NCBI RefSeq assembly: GCF_031851795.1
Contig: NZ_CP134696.1
Coordinates: 3,926,501 to 3,990,500 of the forward strand
Length of the DNA stretch: 64,000 nucleotides
Direction of reading: 5' to 3'
Source of the DNA: Pontibacter sp. G13
GTDB lineage: Bacteria; Bacteroidota; Bacteroidia; J057
The notes beneath the pieces were generated by a model. That model did not search any database. It was not told the DNA's origin and was given only the letters and a program-made list of their open reading frames with translations. The translations under genes and the position numbers were made by a program. Below, piece by piece: positions 43,691 to 53,021 of the stretch (the stretch's first letter is position 1; each line of letters starts with the position of its first letter).

Positions 43691-43721
43691 AAAAAGCCCA
43701 ACGGATTCCGTCGGGCTTTTT
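43691..43721. terminator. Bidirectional terminator between the GHKL gene and pheS
   Basis: AAAAAGCCC (43691-43699) pairs with GGGCTTTTT (43713-43721). It lies downstream of the minus-strand GHKL ATPase gene stop. Confidence 0.85.
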
Positions 43722-43738
43722 GCAAATTTTTAAGAGGA

Positions 43739-45493
43739 TTAGCCTCTTTTCTTCAATTCTTCGAGCATCCAGTTCAATTGGACACGTGCATCCGAGATCA
43801 TCGCCTTGTAGGAGACAAATTTGATGTCAGCCTTGGCACGTTGGTGAACAAGTCCTTGGCTCAAGGCTCCACCAATCACGAGGACATCGATATCTCTCCC
43901 CGGCAAGTACTTGGCTAGATCAGCTTGGTACTCCTTGGACAGGCGGCGGTCAAGCAACTCGACTGGCTCCTCAGGATGTTTGAGATACAGGAGAATGAAT
44001 CCCTTGTTGAAATCTTGCAGCAATAGCAGATTGGGAAGATCTGTGTCTTGATCGAAATTTCGACTCAAGTACATCTCCACCACTTGAGACAACTCGGGGT
44101 TGGTACTGGCCATGGAAAATTGGTTTCCAAGTACCCACAAGTTATTGGACAATGCCTGAAGGATCTGGGAAACTTGAGCCTCCGGATTGAAGACGAGCTT
44201 TTCCAATTCATTCAAGACGGTAATCCGATGGGCGGTTTGCTGAGTGATCAGCGCAACATCGATCATTCCAAACTGGGAGAATGCCGTAGCCATTTTGGAG
44301 ACTTCCCCTTGGCGAGCTTCTTCCAAGTCTTGCATCACGGTCCAGTAGTCATTTTCAGCAAAAGACTCGAACATGATGGAGAGGACAGAGACGATACGGC
44401 TTTCGCTCTCGCCATAGAACTTTTTGAGGACCTTGTCCAACACGCGCTTGGCATGTGCCCGGCGAAATTCTGGGAGATTGTCTAGCCAATTTTCAAGACG
44501 GCGCTTCAAGCGGGTTTTGGAAAGTGTGACTTCGCGGTCGTACACTTCGCCCAACGCCTGCTCCAGCAGTGGTCTGATTTTATGTTTGAGCTCGAGGTAG
44601 AGCTTGCTGTTGTCAATGATGGAACCCCAATCAGCGGTTACGTCCTGCTCCAAGGAGTCGGCAAGTACCTCACCATAGATTCGCTTGAGCAGTTTTGGAG
44701 GAACATCTTCGGTTTCGTCGATTCCAAAGTATTGGGGGTTTCCAACGATTTTTCCGCCCACACGGAAGGCAACTCCGCTTTGAGGCAAGGATTTGCGACC
44801 ATCGGAAATGGTAAATCTCAGGGTTGCGGTTTCGCCTTCATCCAATTGGATCGTATGCTCGAAAGAATCGCCTGGAATGTCTTCGATATCGATCCATTCC
44901 TCGTTGACAGCGATTCGGAAATCCGCTCGTCTACCGTATTCCAAGACCAAGATACGCTTGAGCTTGTCGGCATTGGGGAAGGTGAAGTTTTGGTTGATAC
45001 CACGAAGAACGATCTCGGTTCCGTTGAGATTGGGGTCGCAAGGTTTGGTCGAAATGGGGAGATTTACCTGTACCAGATCGTTGTGTGTTTTGACGAGATC
45101 GTCTCGCCAAATCCGGAGGGTAGTTTCGGTGCCTCTGGCTCTTGTGCGAAGCTCCATGAGTGAAGCGACCATCAAGCCTGCGAATTTGCCAATCCCTTTG
45201 CGGCCTTTTACGACACGCTTGCGCTTGGGGGTAAGTTCCCCTTTCCGGGAGACCCGGCTGGAAGCAATATTGAGATACTCGTTCCGCACTTCAGCTTCGG
45301 TCATGCCGGAGCCGTTGTCGAGGATGACAATCGGATCTGTAGTCAATGGCTTTGGCAAGGTAATCTCCACCTGTCCGGCGTCTGCATCGAATGCATTGTC
45401 GATGAGCTCTTTGATAGCCAGTTCAGTAGAACGGTAGTTTTCTCCCAAAAGCGAGGCTAGCTTGGGATCTACCTTGAAATTCGCATTACTCAT
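43739..45493 (-). CDS. GHKL-type ATPase with nuclease-like C-terminal domain
   Basis: A 584-residue protein. Residues 1-240 carry a Bergerat ATP-binding fold: E29 and N33 in KELIDNAFDADA, DNGSGM at 59-64 and the lid GRKGIGKFAGL at 97-107. The middle is helical with an ATPase-linked transducer. The last 100 residues look like a PD-(D/E)XK nuclease of the Shedu or ELKRP-type fused to such ATPases: LPNLLLLQDF, FILLYLKHP, EYQADLAKYL, IDVLVIGG and FVSYKAMISDA. Two residues usually acidic in the active site are N488 and Y503, so the nuclease may be inactive. The ATPase is likely functional. Homologues of this architecture are associated with DNA-repair or defence roles; no neighbour supports a specific system. 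The nuclease reading is by eye. Confidence 0.7.
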   Translation of the reverse strand: MSNANFKVDPKLASLLGENYRSTELAIKELIDNAFDADAGQVEITLPKPLTTDPIVILDNGSGMTEAEVRNEYLNIASSRVSRKGELTPKRKRVVKGRKGIGKFAGLMVASLMELRTRARGTETTLRIWRDDLVKTHNDLVQVNLPISTKPCDPNLNGTEIVLRGINQNFTFPNADKLKRILVLEYGRRADFRIAVNEEWIDIEDIPGDSFEHTIQLDEGETATLRFTISDGRKSLPQSGVAFRVGGKIVGNPQYFGIDETEDVPPKLLKRIYGEVLADSLEQDVTADWGSIIDNSKLYLELKHKIRPLLEQALGEVYDREVTLSKTRLKRRLENWLDNLPEFRRAHAKRVLDKVLKKFYGESESRIVSVLSIMFESFAENDYWTVMQDLEEARQGEVSKMATAFSQFGMIDVALITQQTAHRITVLNELEKLVFNPEAQVSQILQALSNNLWVLGNQFSMASTNPELSQVVEMYLSRNFDQDTDLPNLLLLQDFNKGFILLYLKHPEEPVELLDRRLSKEYQADLAKYLPGRDIDVLVIGGALSQGLVHQRAKADIKFVSYKAMISDARVQLNWMLEELKKRG

Positions 45494-45529
45494 TCAGGAA
45501 AATCGCTTGGTATCCGACCCAACAAAATC

Positions 45530-45569
45530 GTGCATACCCAAGAGGGTTGAGAGGGTAGGGGATATGCAC
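45530..45569. promoter_or_regulatory. Inverted repeat upstream of the GHKL ATPase gene
   Basis: GTGCATA (45530-45536) and TATGCAC (45563-45569) are complementary across 26 bases, 40-70 bases before the start of the minus-strand GHKL gene. A possible operator; unconfirmed. Confidence 0.3.
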
Positions 45570-45664
45570 CTGTGGAATCTAATGTATCTGCAAAAATACA
45601 AAGGGGGCGGGAAGTCCTCTCCACGAAAGGCGAGGTATTTTCAACAAAATTTTTGTGGAAAAAT

Positions 45665-45699
45665 AAAAGCGGGGGACCTTGACTGGTCCCCCGCTTTTT
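45665..45699 (-). terminator. Intrinsic terminator after the coiled-coil envelope protein
   Basis: AAAAGCGGGGGACC (45665-45678) pairs perfectly with GGTCCCCCGCTTTT (45685-45698). It is 28 bases downstream of the minus-strand gene's stop. Confidence 0.92.
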
Positions 45700-45725
45700 A
45701 CATCATCGTTTTAGAAACTCCTCAA

Positions 45726-48146
45726 TTAATTTTTGATGATGGGCTGTACGTTCTGCAAGTTCACTTTGCCTTCCCCCTCGCAGAGGATGTCAGCTTTGAA
45801 CTGCAAGTAGATCGTCTGGTTGAAGCGGTGAGAGACAGAGCTGAACTTCAGGGTTGGGATGATGGTCATCATCTGAAGTTCGACATTGCTGTCGTTCACT
45901 GCCAATACCTTGGAATTGATCACATTTCCAGAAGGATCAAGCGTTACGGAGAACGCAGCCTGAGCCAATCCACAGAATCCCGCTTCTTTGAGACGCTGAC
46001 CGATCACTTCCTTCATTTTGCTGTCTCCACCTACGTAGTTACGAGGTCCGAATTTCGGGCCGGGTACGTTGGCGTGTGCAGGCGTCTGAGGCTGTGAAGG
46101 AGCAGAGATTTGCTCGCTCGTTGCTGGAGCACCAGTGTTAGATTGCTGCTGTCCAGTACTTGGCACTTGCTGATCAGGCTCTTGCTGTGGCTGCTGCTGA
46201 GATGCACGCAATGCCTCAGCTTGCTGGCGTAGATTCTCGTCGATGTATTCCTCTTGATTGGCATTTGGATCTACGATGTCCAAATCTGCCCAAGACTGAT
46301 CGCTTCCGGCGTTGGTCAAGTTTGGATTGACGCGGGTCGGAGTTGAAGTAGCTGGAGTAGAAGAAGAAGGCGTAGTTCCTGTGGAACCGCTGCTGATCAC
46401 GGTCGCTCCACCAGTAGTAGGGGTAGTTCCGTTGACTCTGTCTTCCAACTGCTGGATCTTCACCATCAACGCTTGGATCAACAATGCTTGCTGATCGCTA
46501 TCTGCTTCAGCTGTCACGCCTTGCATCAAGCTAGTCAACTCATCAGCGCTGGAAGCAGTCAGGCTTCCGGAGTTCATCAGTTCGATTTGACGCTGGCGGA
46601 GTTGTGATTCCATATTCTGCTCACGCAATGCGCGATCAAGGATGATCTGTTGCTCGCGAGCTTGCTGATCTGCTTGCAGGCGGTCGACTTCCTGCTTCTT
46701 GTATTCCAAGTCAGCGATGCGTTGCTCAGCTTCTTGCTGCAGACGGATGATCTCGTCCATCATGCGTTGGTAAGCATCTTGTTCGCGCAACTGCTCTTCT
46801 TCGACTCTGCGGCGATCGTCTTCCATTCGACGAAGCTCTTGATCTTCGCGGTGTTGAGCGATACGCTCTTCCTGCATGATCTTGCGTTCCTCGAGGGAGA
46901 AGAGTTGTTGGTTGGCACGTTCAGCTTCCATTTGAGTTTGACGGATTTGGTCCATCAACGCACGCTGATTTTCCTCCATTTGGCGGAGATCGTTTTCGAT
47001 GCTCGACAATTCTGAATTCAGACGATCTTCTTCGCTTTGTTCCTCTGGAACAACTTGCTGATCGCCACGGTCAGAGTAGCCCTGGTCGTCATTGGAGGAG
47101 CTTTCATCGAAGAAGAGACCACCACCAGAACCATCGTCGTCGTTGGAAGCGTAAGACTCTTCTTGCTGTTGGCGCATTTCTTCAGCTTCACGCTCGCGAC
47201 GCTCTCTCTCGCGCTGCTCACGCTGTTGAGCGAGAATTTGCTCACGCTCATACTCCTTTTGCTGGCGCATCTCAGCCATTTGAGCTCTCAATGCCTCGAG
47301 TTCAGCTTGCTTTTTTGCTCGTTCCTCATCGGCTTCCGCTTGCGCGCGCGCTTTGGCAGCTGCGATTTCGGCATCGGACATTTGAGGGACAGCCGGAGTT
47401 GCAGGAGCTTGCTGGGTAGTTTCTGGTACTTGCTGCTCTTGGACAGGGGTAGATTCTACGACTGTTTCTTGGGCAGCAGGTTGTTGAGTTTCTTCAGCAG
47501 GAGTTTCCGCGGGGGTCTCTGCAGGAGTTTCAGTCGCAGGGGTAGTGTTTTCGGCTACCACTTCTTTTTGCGGCTGAGTAGTTTCTTGAGCTTCGGGTTG
47601 AGAGGTTACTACAGCAGCTTCTTCGCTGGGGGTTTCTGTAGCAGGTTGCTCCGTAGCGGGAGGCGTGGAGTTTTCGGCCAAGGCAGGAGCCTGACCTACA
47701 CGGTTTCCTTCAGTATCCAACAATTCATTGTTGAAGATTTCGATAGGAACGTATTCGTTGTCGCGACCTTCTTCGCAGTCCACATTGGGCTTGATTTCGA
47801 AGTATACGGTCTTGGCGCCTTTGAAAGAGGCTGCATCCCAACGGACATTTTTGACGATGTCAGCAGCAGAAAGCTTGAAACAGTCATTCTTCCCGGTAAG
47901 CGGATTCACCTTCAATACATTGCCAGAGGGGTCGATTTTGACCTCCAGATAAATGCGGTCATTTCCGCAGCATCTGGTTTTTTCCTCCAACTCAGCATAG
48001 ATATATCCCTTGACAGTGTTTTTGTTGTTGTCAAAGATGAAGGTCTTCGTGTCTGCCAGGAGCTCTGTTACATCAATTCCACCCTGCGCCCAAGACGGAA
48101 CACATTGGCCGAATATGAGTGCTAAGAGCAGTAATCGGAGTTTCAT
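45726..48146 (-). CDS. Exported coiled-coil protein with TonB-C-like domains at both ends
   Basis: An 806-residue exported protein with signal peptide (MKLRLLLLALIFGQCVPSWAQ). Residues 30-120 form a small alpha/beta domain (IYLEVKIDPSGNVLKVNPLT, IVKNVRWDAASFKGAKTVYF) similar to the TonB C-terminal fold. Residues 150-270 are a Pro/Thr/Glu/Gln-rich low-complexity linker, and 270-560 a long charged coiled coil (runs of Glu, Arg, Gln). A second TonB-C-like domain lies at 715-806 (AAFSVTLDPSGNVINSKVLA, MTIIPTLKFSS). Two copies of that domain on either side of a rod suggests a periplasm-spanning link. An antisense 362-codon frame over it is a low-complexity artefact. Confidence 0.7.
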   Translation of the reverse strand: MKLRLLLLALIFGQCVPSWAQGGIDVTELLADTKTFIFDNNKNTVKGYIYAELEEKTRCCGNDRIYLEVKIDPSGNVLKVNPLTGKNDCFKLSAADIVKNVRWDAASFKGAKTVYFEIKPNVDCEEGRDNEYVPIEIFNNELLDTEGNRVGQAPALAENSTPPATEQPATETPSEEAAVVTSQPEAQETTQPQKEVVAENTTPATETPAETPAETPAEETQQPAAQETVVESTPVQEQQVPETTQQAPATPAVPQMSDAEIAAAKARAQAEADEERAKKQAELEALRAQMAEMRQQKEYEREQILAQQREQRERERREREAEEMRQQQEESYASNDDDGSGGGLFFDESSSNDDQGYSDRGDQQVVPEEQSEEDRLNSELSSIENDLRQMEENQRALMDQIRQTQMEAERANQQLFSLEERKIMQEERIAQHREDQELRRMEDDRRRVEEEQLREQDAYQRMMDEIIRLQQEAEQRIADLEYKKQEVDRLQADQQAREQQIILDRALREQNMESQLRQRQIELMNSGSLTASSADELTSLMQGVTAEADSDQQALLIQALMVKIQQLEDRVNGTTPTTGGATVISSGSTGTTPSSSTPATSTPTRVNPNLTNAGSDQSWADLDIVDPNANQEEYIDENLRQQAEALRASQQQPQQEPDQQVPSTGQQQSNTGAPATSEQISAPSQPQTPAHANVPGPKFGPRNYVGGDSKMKEVIGQRLKEAGFCGLAQAAFSVTLDPSGNVINSKVLAVNDSNVELQMMTIIPTLKFSSVSHRFNQTIYLQFKADILCEGEGKVNLQNVQPIIKN

Positions 48147-48254
48147 AATATTGAGGATTTAGTGACGGTTCATGAGCACCGTGAATGCCTGCGATAATTT
48201 AGACATTTCACGGATGAAAACCAGCGATACCACACGACTTTAGTTCAAATTGTC

Positions 48255-48283
48255 GGAAAAACCTGATAATCATCGGGTTTTCC
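48255..48283 (-). terminator. Intrinsic terminator after dusB
   Basis: On the minus strand GGAAAACC and GAT pair with ATC and GGTTTTTCC around a small loop. It lies about 60 bases after the dusB stop. Confidence 0.65.
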
Positions 48284-48342
48284 CCATCTACCCTTCAGGT
48301 AAATTCTTTATTCGCAAAGCGCAAATGGCTCATTTTCAGGGC

Positions 48343-49461
48343 CTATTTCGCGTTTTTGAGGTCTTGCAATGCCGGTACCTTCAACCATTCCTTCACAGAA
48401 TCTCCAGAACGGATTGGGCCGAGATTGATGAATTTTGCGGATTTGGTACCTTCCATTCCGCCGATCTGAGCGGAATTCGGATCATCTGGGTTAAATGTTT
48501 CACCGACGATGTCAAGCGTTTCCAAGATTTCTTGGACATCATTGGAGTTCACCAGTTTCATCCGATACGGCTTGAAATTCGGGATTCCCTTGAAGTAAGC
48601 CGTATAGTGTCTCCGCATTTCAAACAAGGTCAATCGTTCCCCTTTCCACTCCATCGACATCAGAAAATGTCGCTTACACACGTCCACACGTTCCTGGATC
48701 GTAGGAGGAGCCAGCGTCTCTCCGGTTTCGAAGAAGTGCTTGATCTCCCGGAAGATCCAAGGATATCCGATACTAGCTCGGCCGATCATGATGCCTTGAA
48801 CCGGATAGGTTTCACGCATCAAAAGGGCCTTTTGGGGAGAATCGACGTCTCCATTCCCGAAAATGGGAATCTCGATATCTGGATGGGCTGCGACTTCCCC
48901 GATTTGGGTCCAGTCGGCCTCTCCTTTGTACATCTGCTTGCGAGTTCGACCGTGGATGGACAACGCCTTGATTCCAGCATCCTGTAGCCTCAATGCCACT
49001 TCCTGAATGCGGATGGTTTTCTCATCCCAGCCGAGGCGGGTTTTGGCGGTAACGGGCAGATCCGTGGACTGGACAATCTCACGAGTGAGGGATTCCATCT
49101 TGCAGATATCCTTGAGGATACCGGCTCCTGCACCTTTACCTGCGACTTTTTTGACTGGACAGCCATAGTTGATGTCCAAAAATTCTGGTTGAGCCTGCTC
49201 CACAATCCTCGCGCACATGCGCATGGATTCGATCTCACTTCCAAAAATCTGGATGCCGACAGGACGTTCTTCGTCGTAGATATCCAATTTTTGAACGCTC
49301 TTGTCCGCGGAGCGTATGAGTCCCTCAGAACTGATAAACTCCGTATAGACCACATCTGCCCCGAATTCTTTACAGAGTACACGGAACGGTGGGTCGCTCA
49401 CATCCTCCATGGGTGCCAAAAGCAATGGGAATGATCCTACATCGACCTTATCAATCTTCAC
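48343..49461 (-). CDS. dusB: tRNA-dihydrouridine synthase B
   Basis: About 372 residues from a GTG at 49461, which gives an N-terminus VKIDKVDVGSFPLLLAPMED like other DusB proteins; the open frame also starts at a GTG at 49509. A flavin (FMN) enzyme that reduces uridines in tRNA. The catalytic cysteine is in DINYGCPVKKVAGKGAGAG, and the FMN-binding GNGDVDSP and IMIGRASIGYPWIF are also present. The C-terminal helical tRNA-binding domain is normal. The last 25 residues are an extra tail beyond the core. It stands alone with its own terminator. Confidence 0.93.
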   Translation of the reverse strand: MKIDKVDVGSFPLLLAPMEDVSDPPFRVLCKEFGADVVYTEFISSEGLIRSADKSVQKLDIYDEERPVGIQIFGSEIESMRMCARIVEQAQPEFLDINYGCPVKKVAGKGAGAGILKDICKMESLTREIVQSTDLPVTAKTRLGWDEKTIRIQEVALRLQDAGIKALSIHGRTRKQMYKGEADWTQIGEVAAHPDIEIPIFGNGDVDSPQKALLMRETYPVQGIMIGRASIGYPWIFREIKHFFETGETLAPPTIQERVDVCKRHFLMSMEWKGERLTLFEMRRHYTAYFKGIPNFKPYRMKLVNSNDVQEILETLDIVGETFNPDDPNSAQIGGMEGTKSAKFINLGPIRSGDSVKEWLKVPALQDLKNAK

Positions 49462-49632
49462 CACAATTGTCGCATTTGGGGTCAAAAATACGAAAATATT
49501 TTCAGCCACTCATTAGGGAGATTTCCCTTAGGACATTTTTCCATACCACTTTCGAAGAATTCTCTTCAAAATGTCCTTACTTCGTATGAAGGCTCGGCGA
49601 TCGGGCATCCCTCCAATCCCTAAATTTTTCTC

Positions 49633-50583
49633 TTGCAATTGATTCAATCCATCCGACAGCTCGCGCAATCACAGGCTTGGTTCACTGTGTTGCTCGCTTT
49701 TTTCCTGTATCTCCTCTGCACAATGGTGCTGATGGGAACATTCATGTTGACGATGACGGAAGGAATAGGGATCGATCTTCAAGCGATTTTGACGGGAGCG
49801 TGGGATCAGTCGCCCAATGCCAAAGGCATATTCCAGCTGACGCAATTCTTCAATCAGGCCTTTACGTGGGGAGCTGCGGCATTTCTGACTGCACTCGTTT
49901 TGGGGAATCCTAAGAAAGAACTGGCTTTATCCGCTCCCAAATCCTCCTTTCCTTTTGGGCCATTGATCATCAGCATCCTTGCAGCGCTGATCTTGGTGGT
50001 TTCCATGCCGTTGGTGGAAGCCTGTACCCTCCGGCCTGACCAGGTGAGTTTACCCGATTGGCTGAAGGATTGGGAATTCCAGATGAAACAGAACGAGGAG
50101 CGAACCCAGATGATCTTAGGGAGGTTGTTCCTTGATGAAAGCTGGGGGATGCTTTTGGTGAATCTGGTCGTTTTTGCACTGATGCCCGCGATCTGTGAGG
50201 AGCTGTTTTTCAGAGGAGTTATTCAGAACCAGTTGTCCAAACGCTTTTCTCCCCAGTTGGCGATCATTTTAACCGGATTCGTCTTCAGCGCTGTTCATTT
50301 CCAGATATATGGATTGTTTTCTCGGGCGCTGCTTGGGATCTTGTTAGGGTTTTTTGTGTACCAAAGTGGCAGTCTGATTCCGGGGATTGTGGCGCATTTT
50401 TGCTTCAATGGCATTCAGGTTATTGGCGCATTTGTAGCGGCCCAATCGGGGAGTGTGTCGGTGGAGGAATTATTTGAGCCGAGTGCCCAATCTGTAGGAA
50501 TGCTAAGCGTTTCTGCGGGATTGATGGGCCTTTTGTTATTTTTGTTCATTCGGACAACCTCCAAATTGGATCAAGATTTATGA
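49633..50583 (+). CDS. CPBP-family intramembrane protease (first copy)
   Basis: A 316-residue membrane protein with about eight helices, starting at a TTG as no ATG exists before the first helix. The CPBP (Abi/CAAX-like) active-site motifs are E189-E190-L-F-F-R194 in AICEELFFRG, FSAVHF, and HFCFNG in the last part. Members cleave membrane proteins or modify prenylated peptides and are often linked to bacteriocin immunity. Its stop overlaps the start of cdsA by four bases (ATGA), so they are translationally coupled and a role in membrane quality control is possible. Confidence 0.88.
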   Translation: MQLIQSIRQLAQSQAWFTVLLAFFLYLLCTMVLMGTFMLTMTEGIGIDLQAILTGAWDQSPNAKGIFQLTQFFNQAFTWGAAAFLTALVLGNPKKELALSAPKSSFPFGPLIISILAALILVVSMPLVEACTLRPDQVSLPDWLKDWEFQMKQNEERTQMILGRLFLDESWGMLLVNLVVFALMPAICEELFFRGVIQNQLSKRFSPQLAIILTGFVFSAVHFQIYGLFSRALLGILLGFFVYQSGSLIPGIVAHFCFNGIQVIGAFVAAQSGSVSVEELFEPSAQSVGMLSVSAGLMGLLLFLFIRTTSKLDQDL

Positions 50584-51413
50584 ATCGAAACCTTATACTC
50601 AGAATCATTACCGCCGTTGCAGGGGTAGGGCTCATCATCCCTGCACTGGTATGGTCCCCTTACGGAATATGGTTTTTTTGCGCGTTGCTGTCCACTGCTG
50701 GGCTGTGGGAATATTTGGGGATTTCTGGGGTTTCGACAAAACGCTATCGGATTCCTAGCTTGATTGCGGGCATCCTGATTTGGCTATTAGTGCTGTTTCA
50801 GCTTTCCTCAGATCTGGTAGGTGTGGGGCAGATTCCGGATAAATTAATCTGGGTGGGAGCGATTCTGATACTTCCATTGGTGGAATTATTTGCCTTATTT
50901 AACTCTCAGGAGAAGCACCCGATGGAGACCGTTTCCAGTGTGGCAATGGCCTTCATTTATTGTTTTCTCCCCTTCTTCTTACTGTATGATCTTTCTATCC
51001 CCAAAATCGCTGCAGAATACGATTTTTGGCTTCCCTTGGGAATCCTGATTTTAACTTGGGCTTTGGACACAATGGCATATTTTTCTGGTCGCTTTTTCGG
51101 CAAGCATCCATTGTTTCCCCGTATTAGCCCCAAGAAAACCTGGGAAGGCGCGATAGGTGGAGCTATTTTTTGCTTGGCCTTCGGATACGGCCTTCAATAT
51201 TTTTTGCAACCAGATAGCTACAATTGGATAATCATCTCTGGGATCATCTGTGTGTTCAGCCAGTTCGGTGACTTGGTGGAATCGATGTATAAGCGGAGTG
51301 TAGATTTGAAGGATTCGGGTTCACTATTGCCGGGACATGGAGGGATCTTGGATAGGTTCGACGGAATGTACCTGTCGCTGCCGTTCCTATATTTGTATTT
51401 TTCCCTCCTATAA
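50580..51413 (+). CDS. cdsA: Phosphatidate cytidylyltransferase
   Basis: A 277-residue membrane enzyme that makes CDP-diacylglycerol from CTP and phosphatidic acid, the entry to phospholipid synthesis. Seven or eight hydrophobic helices are followed by the signature MYKRSVDLKDSGSLLPGHGG and LDRFD near residues 239-262, which holds the metal and CTP site. Normal family length. Overlaps the CPBP protease by four bases. No terminator is seen directly downstream; the next gene starts 144 bases later. Confidence 0.95.
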   Translation: MNRNLILRIITAVAGVGLIIPALVWSPYGIWFFCALLSTAGLWEYLGISGVSTKRYRIPSLIAGILIWLLVLFQLSSDLVGVGQIPDKLIWVGAILILPLVELFALFNSQEKHPMETVSSVAMAFIYCFLPFFLLYDLSIPKIAAEYDFWLPLGILILTWALDTMAYFSGRFFGKHPLFPRISPKKTWEGAIGGAIFCLAFGYGLQYFLQPDSYNWIIISGIICVFSQFGDLVESMYKRSVDLKDSGSLLPGHGGILDRFDGMYLSLPFLYLYFSLL

Positions 51414-51557
51414 ATTGGTAAAATATCAACAATTCTGGCCGGAATTTAGCAGGTTTAAGAAGTTGATTGTCAGTGTTGGAATTCTCTGGGAGCATTATCT
51501 AAATTAGGTTTTTGTTCAAGAACCATCACAAAATCATCTGTCTAACATCAGTCAATT

Positions 51558-52829
51558 ATGGCAGAAGCTAAGGCTAACATATCGATTATGGAGAAACCCT
51601 CCCCATTGGACTCCATGATCGCCCGATTCAACGAGGCTGCGGATATCATCAACCTCGATCAGCGCTACAGAGACATCATCAGCGTTCCTGAGCGTGTGGT
51701 TACGGTCAATTTGCCCGTCAAATTGGATGATGGCAGTACGCGCGTATTTGAAGGATACCGGGTGATTCATTCAACTGTAATGGGTCCTTCCAAGGGCGGG
51801 ATTCGCTATGCCCCATTCGTAGATCTTGACGAAGTGAAGGCATTGGCAGGTTGGATGACCTTTAAATGTGCACTCGTAGGATTGCCCTACGGTGGCGCCA
51901 AAGGCGGAATTACCCTGAATCCCAAAGTACGGAGCATCGACGAACTCGAGCGTATCACCCGTTCTTACACCCGTGCTCTGAAAGATGTATTTGGCGAGGA
52001 TTCTGATATCCCTGCTCCTGACATGGGAACCAGCAATCGCGAGATGGCTTGGATTTTCCATGAGTACTCTCGGATCTATGGTTACACACCCGGTGTTGTG
52101 ACTGGCAAGCCCCTACACTTGGGTGGCTCCAAAGGCCGTGTTGCAGCTACAGGTTGGGGAACCATGCTTGCGACCATGCAAGCCATCGAAAAAATGAACT
52201 GGGAGCCTGAAAAAAGCTCCTGTGCCGTTCAAGGTTTCGGTAATGTGGGTTCATGGGCCGCTAAATTGCTGGCCGACCAAGGGGTGAAGATTGTTGCAAT
52301 CAGTGACCACACCGGTGGGTACTACAACAAAGAAGGTCTGAAAGTCCGTGAAGCGGTTGCCTATGTAAAAGAACATGGTACACTCGAAGGATATACAGGT
52401 GGAGAAAGAATCACCAACGAGGAGTTGATTACCCTAGATGTGGATATCCTCGTGCCCGCAGCGATTGAGAACGTCATCACCATCGAAAATGCCGAGCAAA
52501 TTCAGGCAAAATTGATCGTGGAAGGCGCCAATGGCCCGATTGCTTCCGATGCGGATAAAATCGTCGATGAAAAAGGCATCTTGGTTGTGCCGGATATCTT
52601 GGCGAACGCAGGAGGGGTGTCTGTTTCCTATCTCGAATGGGTGCAGAACCGAAGAGGGCACTACTATCCAGAAGAGGAGATTCGCGAGAAAACGGCTCCG
52701 ATCTTGATGGATGCCTTTGAGCGTGTCTACCAAACTCACAAAAAGTACAAATGCTCCATGCGTATCGCAGCCTATGTACAGGCGATCGAGCGCTTGGCTA
52801 CAGGGATCGATTTGGAAGGTAACTTCTAA
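51558..52829 (+). CDS. gdhA: Glutamate dehydrogenase (Glu/Leu/Phe/Val family)
   Basis: A 423-residue enzyme that reversibly deaminates glutamate to 2-oxoglutarate with NAD or NADP. The catalytic lysine is K115 in PYGGAKGG, with K79 and K103 (GPSKGGIRY, MTFKCAL) in the substrate pocket. The Rossmann motif QGFGNVGSW is near residue 225. The size and the N-terminus are of the hexameric GDH50 type with the NAD preference of RocG/GudB-like enzymes, but the coenzyme cannot be fixed from the sequence. A terminator lies at 52873. Confidence 0.95.
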   Translation: MAEAKANISIMEKPSPLDSMIARFNEAADIINLDQRYRDIISVPERVVTVNLPVKLDDGSTRVFEGYRVIHSTVMGPSKGGIRYAPFVDLDEVKALAGWMTFKCALVGLPYGGAKGGITLNPKVRSIDELERITRSYTRALKDVFGEDSDIPAPDMGTSNREMAWIFHEYSRIYGYTPGVVTGKPLHLGGSKGRVAATGWGTMLATMQAIEKMNWEPEKSSCAVQGFGNVGSWAAKLLADQGVKIVAISDHTGGYYNKEGLKVREAVAYVKEHGTLEGYTGGERITNEELITLDVDILVPAAIENVITIENAEQIQAKLIVEGANGPIASDADKIVDEKGILVVPDILANAGGVSVSYLEWVQNRRGHYYPEEEIREKTAPILMDAFERVYQTHKKYKCSMRIAAYVQAIERLATGIDLEGNF

Positions 52830-52872
52830 ATTGAGCATCCTCATAAGATTGATTCTCATCAAGCAAGAAATG

Positions 52873-52900
52873 AAGGCTGTCCGCAAGGGCGGCCTTTTGT
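52873..52900 (+). terminator. Intrinsic terminator after glutamate dehydrogenase
   Basis: AAGGCTGTCC (52873-52882) pairs with GGGCGGCCTT (52887-52896) around GCAA, followed by TTGT. Confidence 0.78.
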
Positions 52901-53021
52901 CGTTTTGGTCCTTCTTCATGGTGAAAGGGCGATTTCAAAGGTGCAAGAACCTCCTCAGAATACAATTGAACTATCCGCAGGTAATTCCAATATTTGATAT
53001 AATGCAAATATTGTATTTTGT

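Noticed and set aside
43739-45493. The GHKL gene as a defence-island member
   Set aside because: Neighbours are pheS, dusB and envelope genes, and no partner typical of phage-defence systems is nearby. It is kept only as a curiosity.
45493-45725. Possible small gene in the gap upstream of the GHKL gene
   Set aside because: The open frame at 45462-46097 reads into the antisense of the coiled-coil gene, and the gap mainly holds a palindrome and a terminator.
47037-48125. Long plus-strand open frame (362 codons) opposite the coiled-coil gene
   Set aside because: It is the antisense of a Gln/Glu-rich low-complexity stretch, rich in Leu, Ser and Phe, with no family features. The minus-strand gene has a signal peptide and domains.
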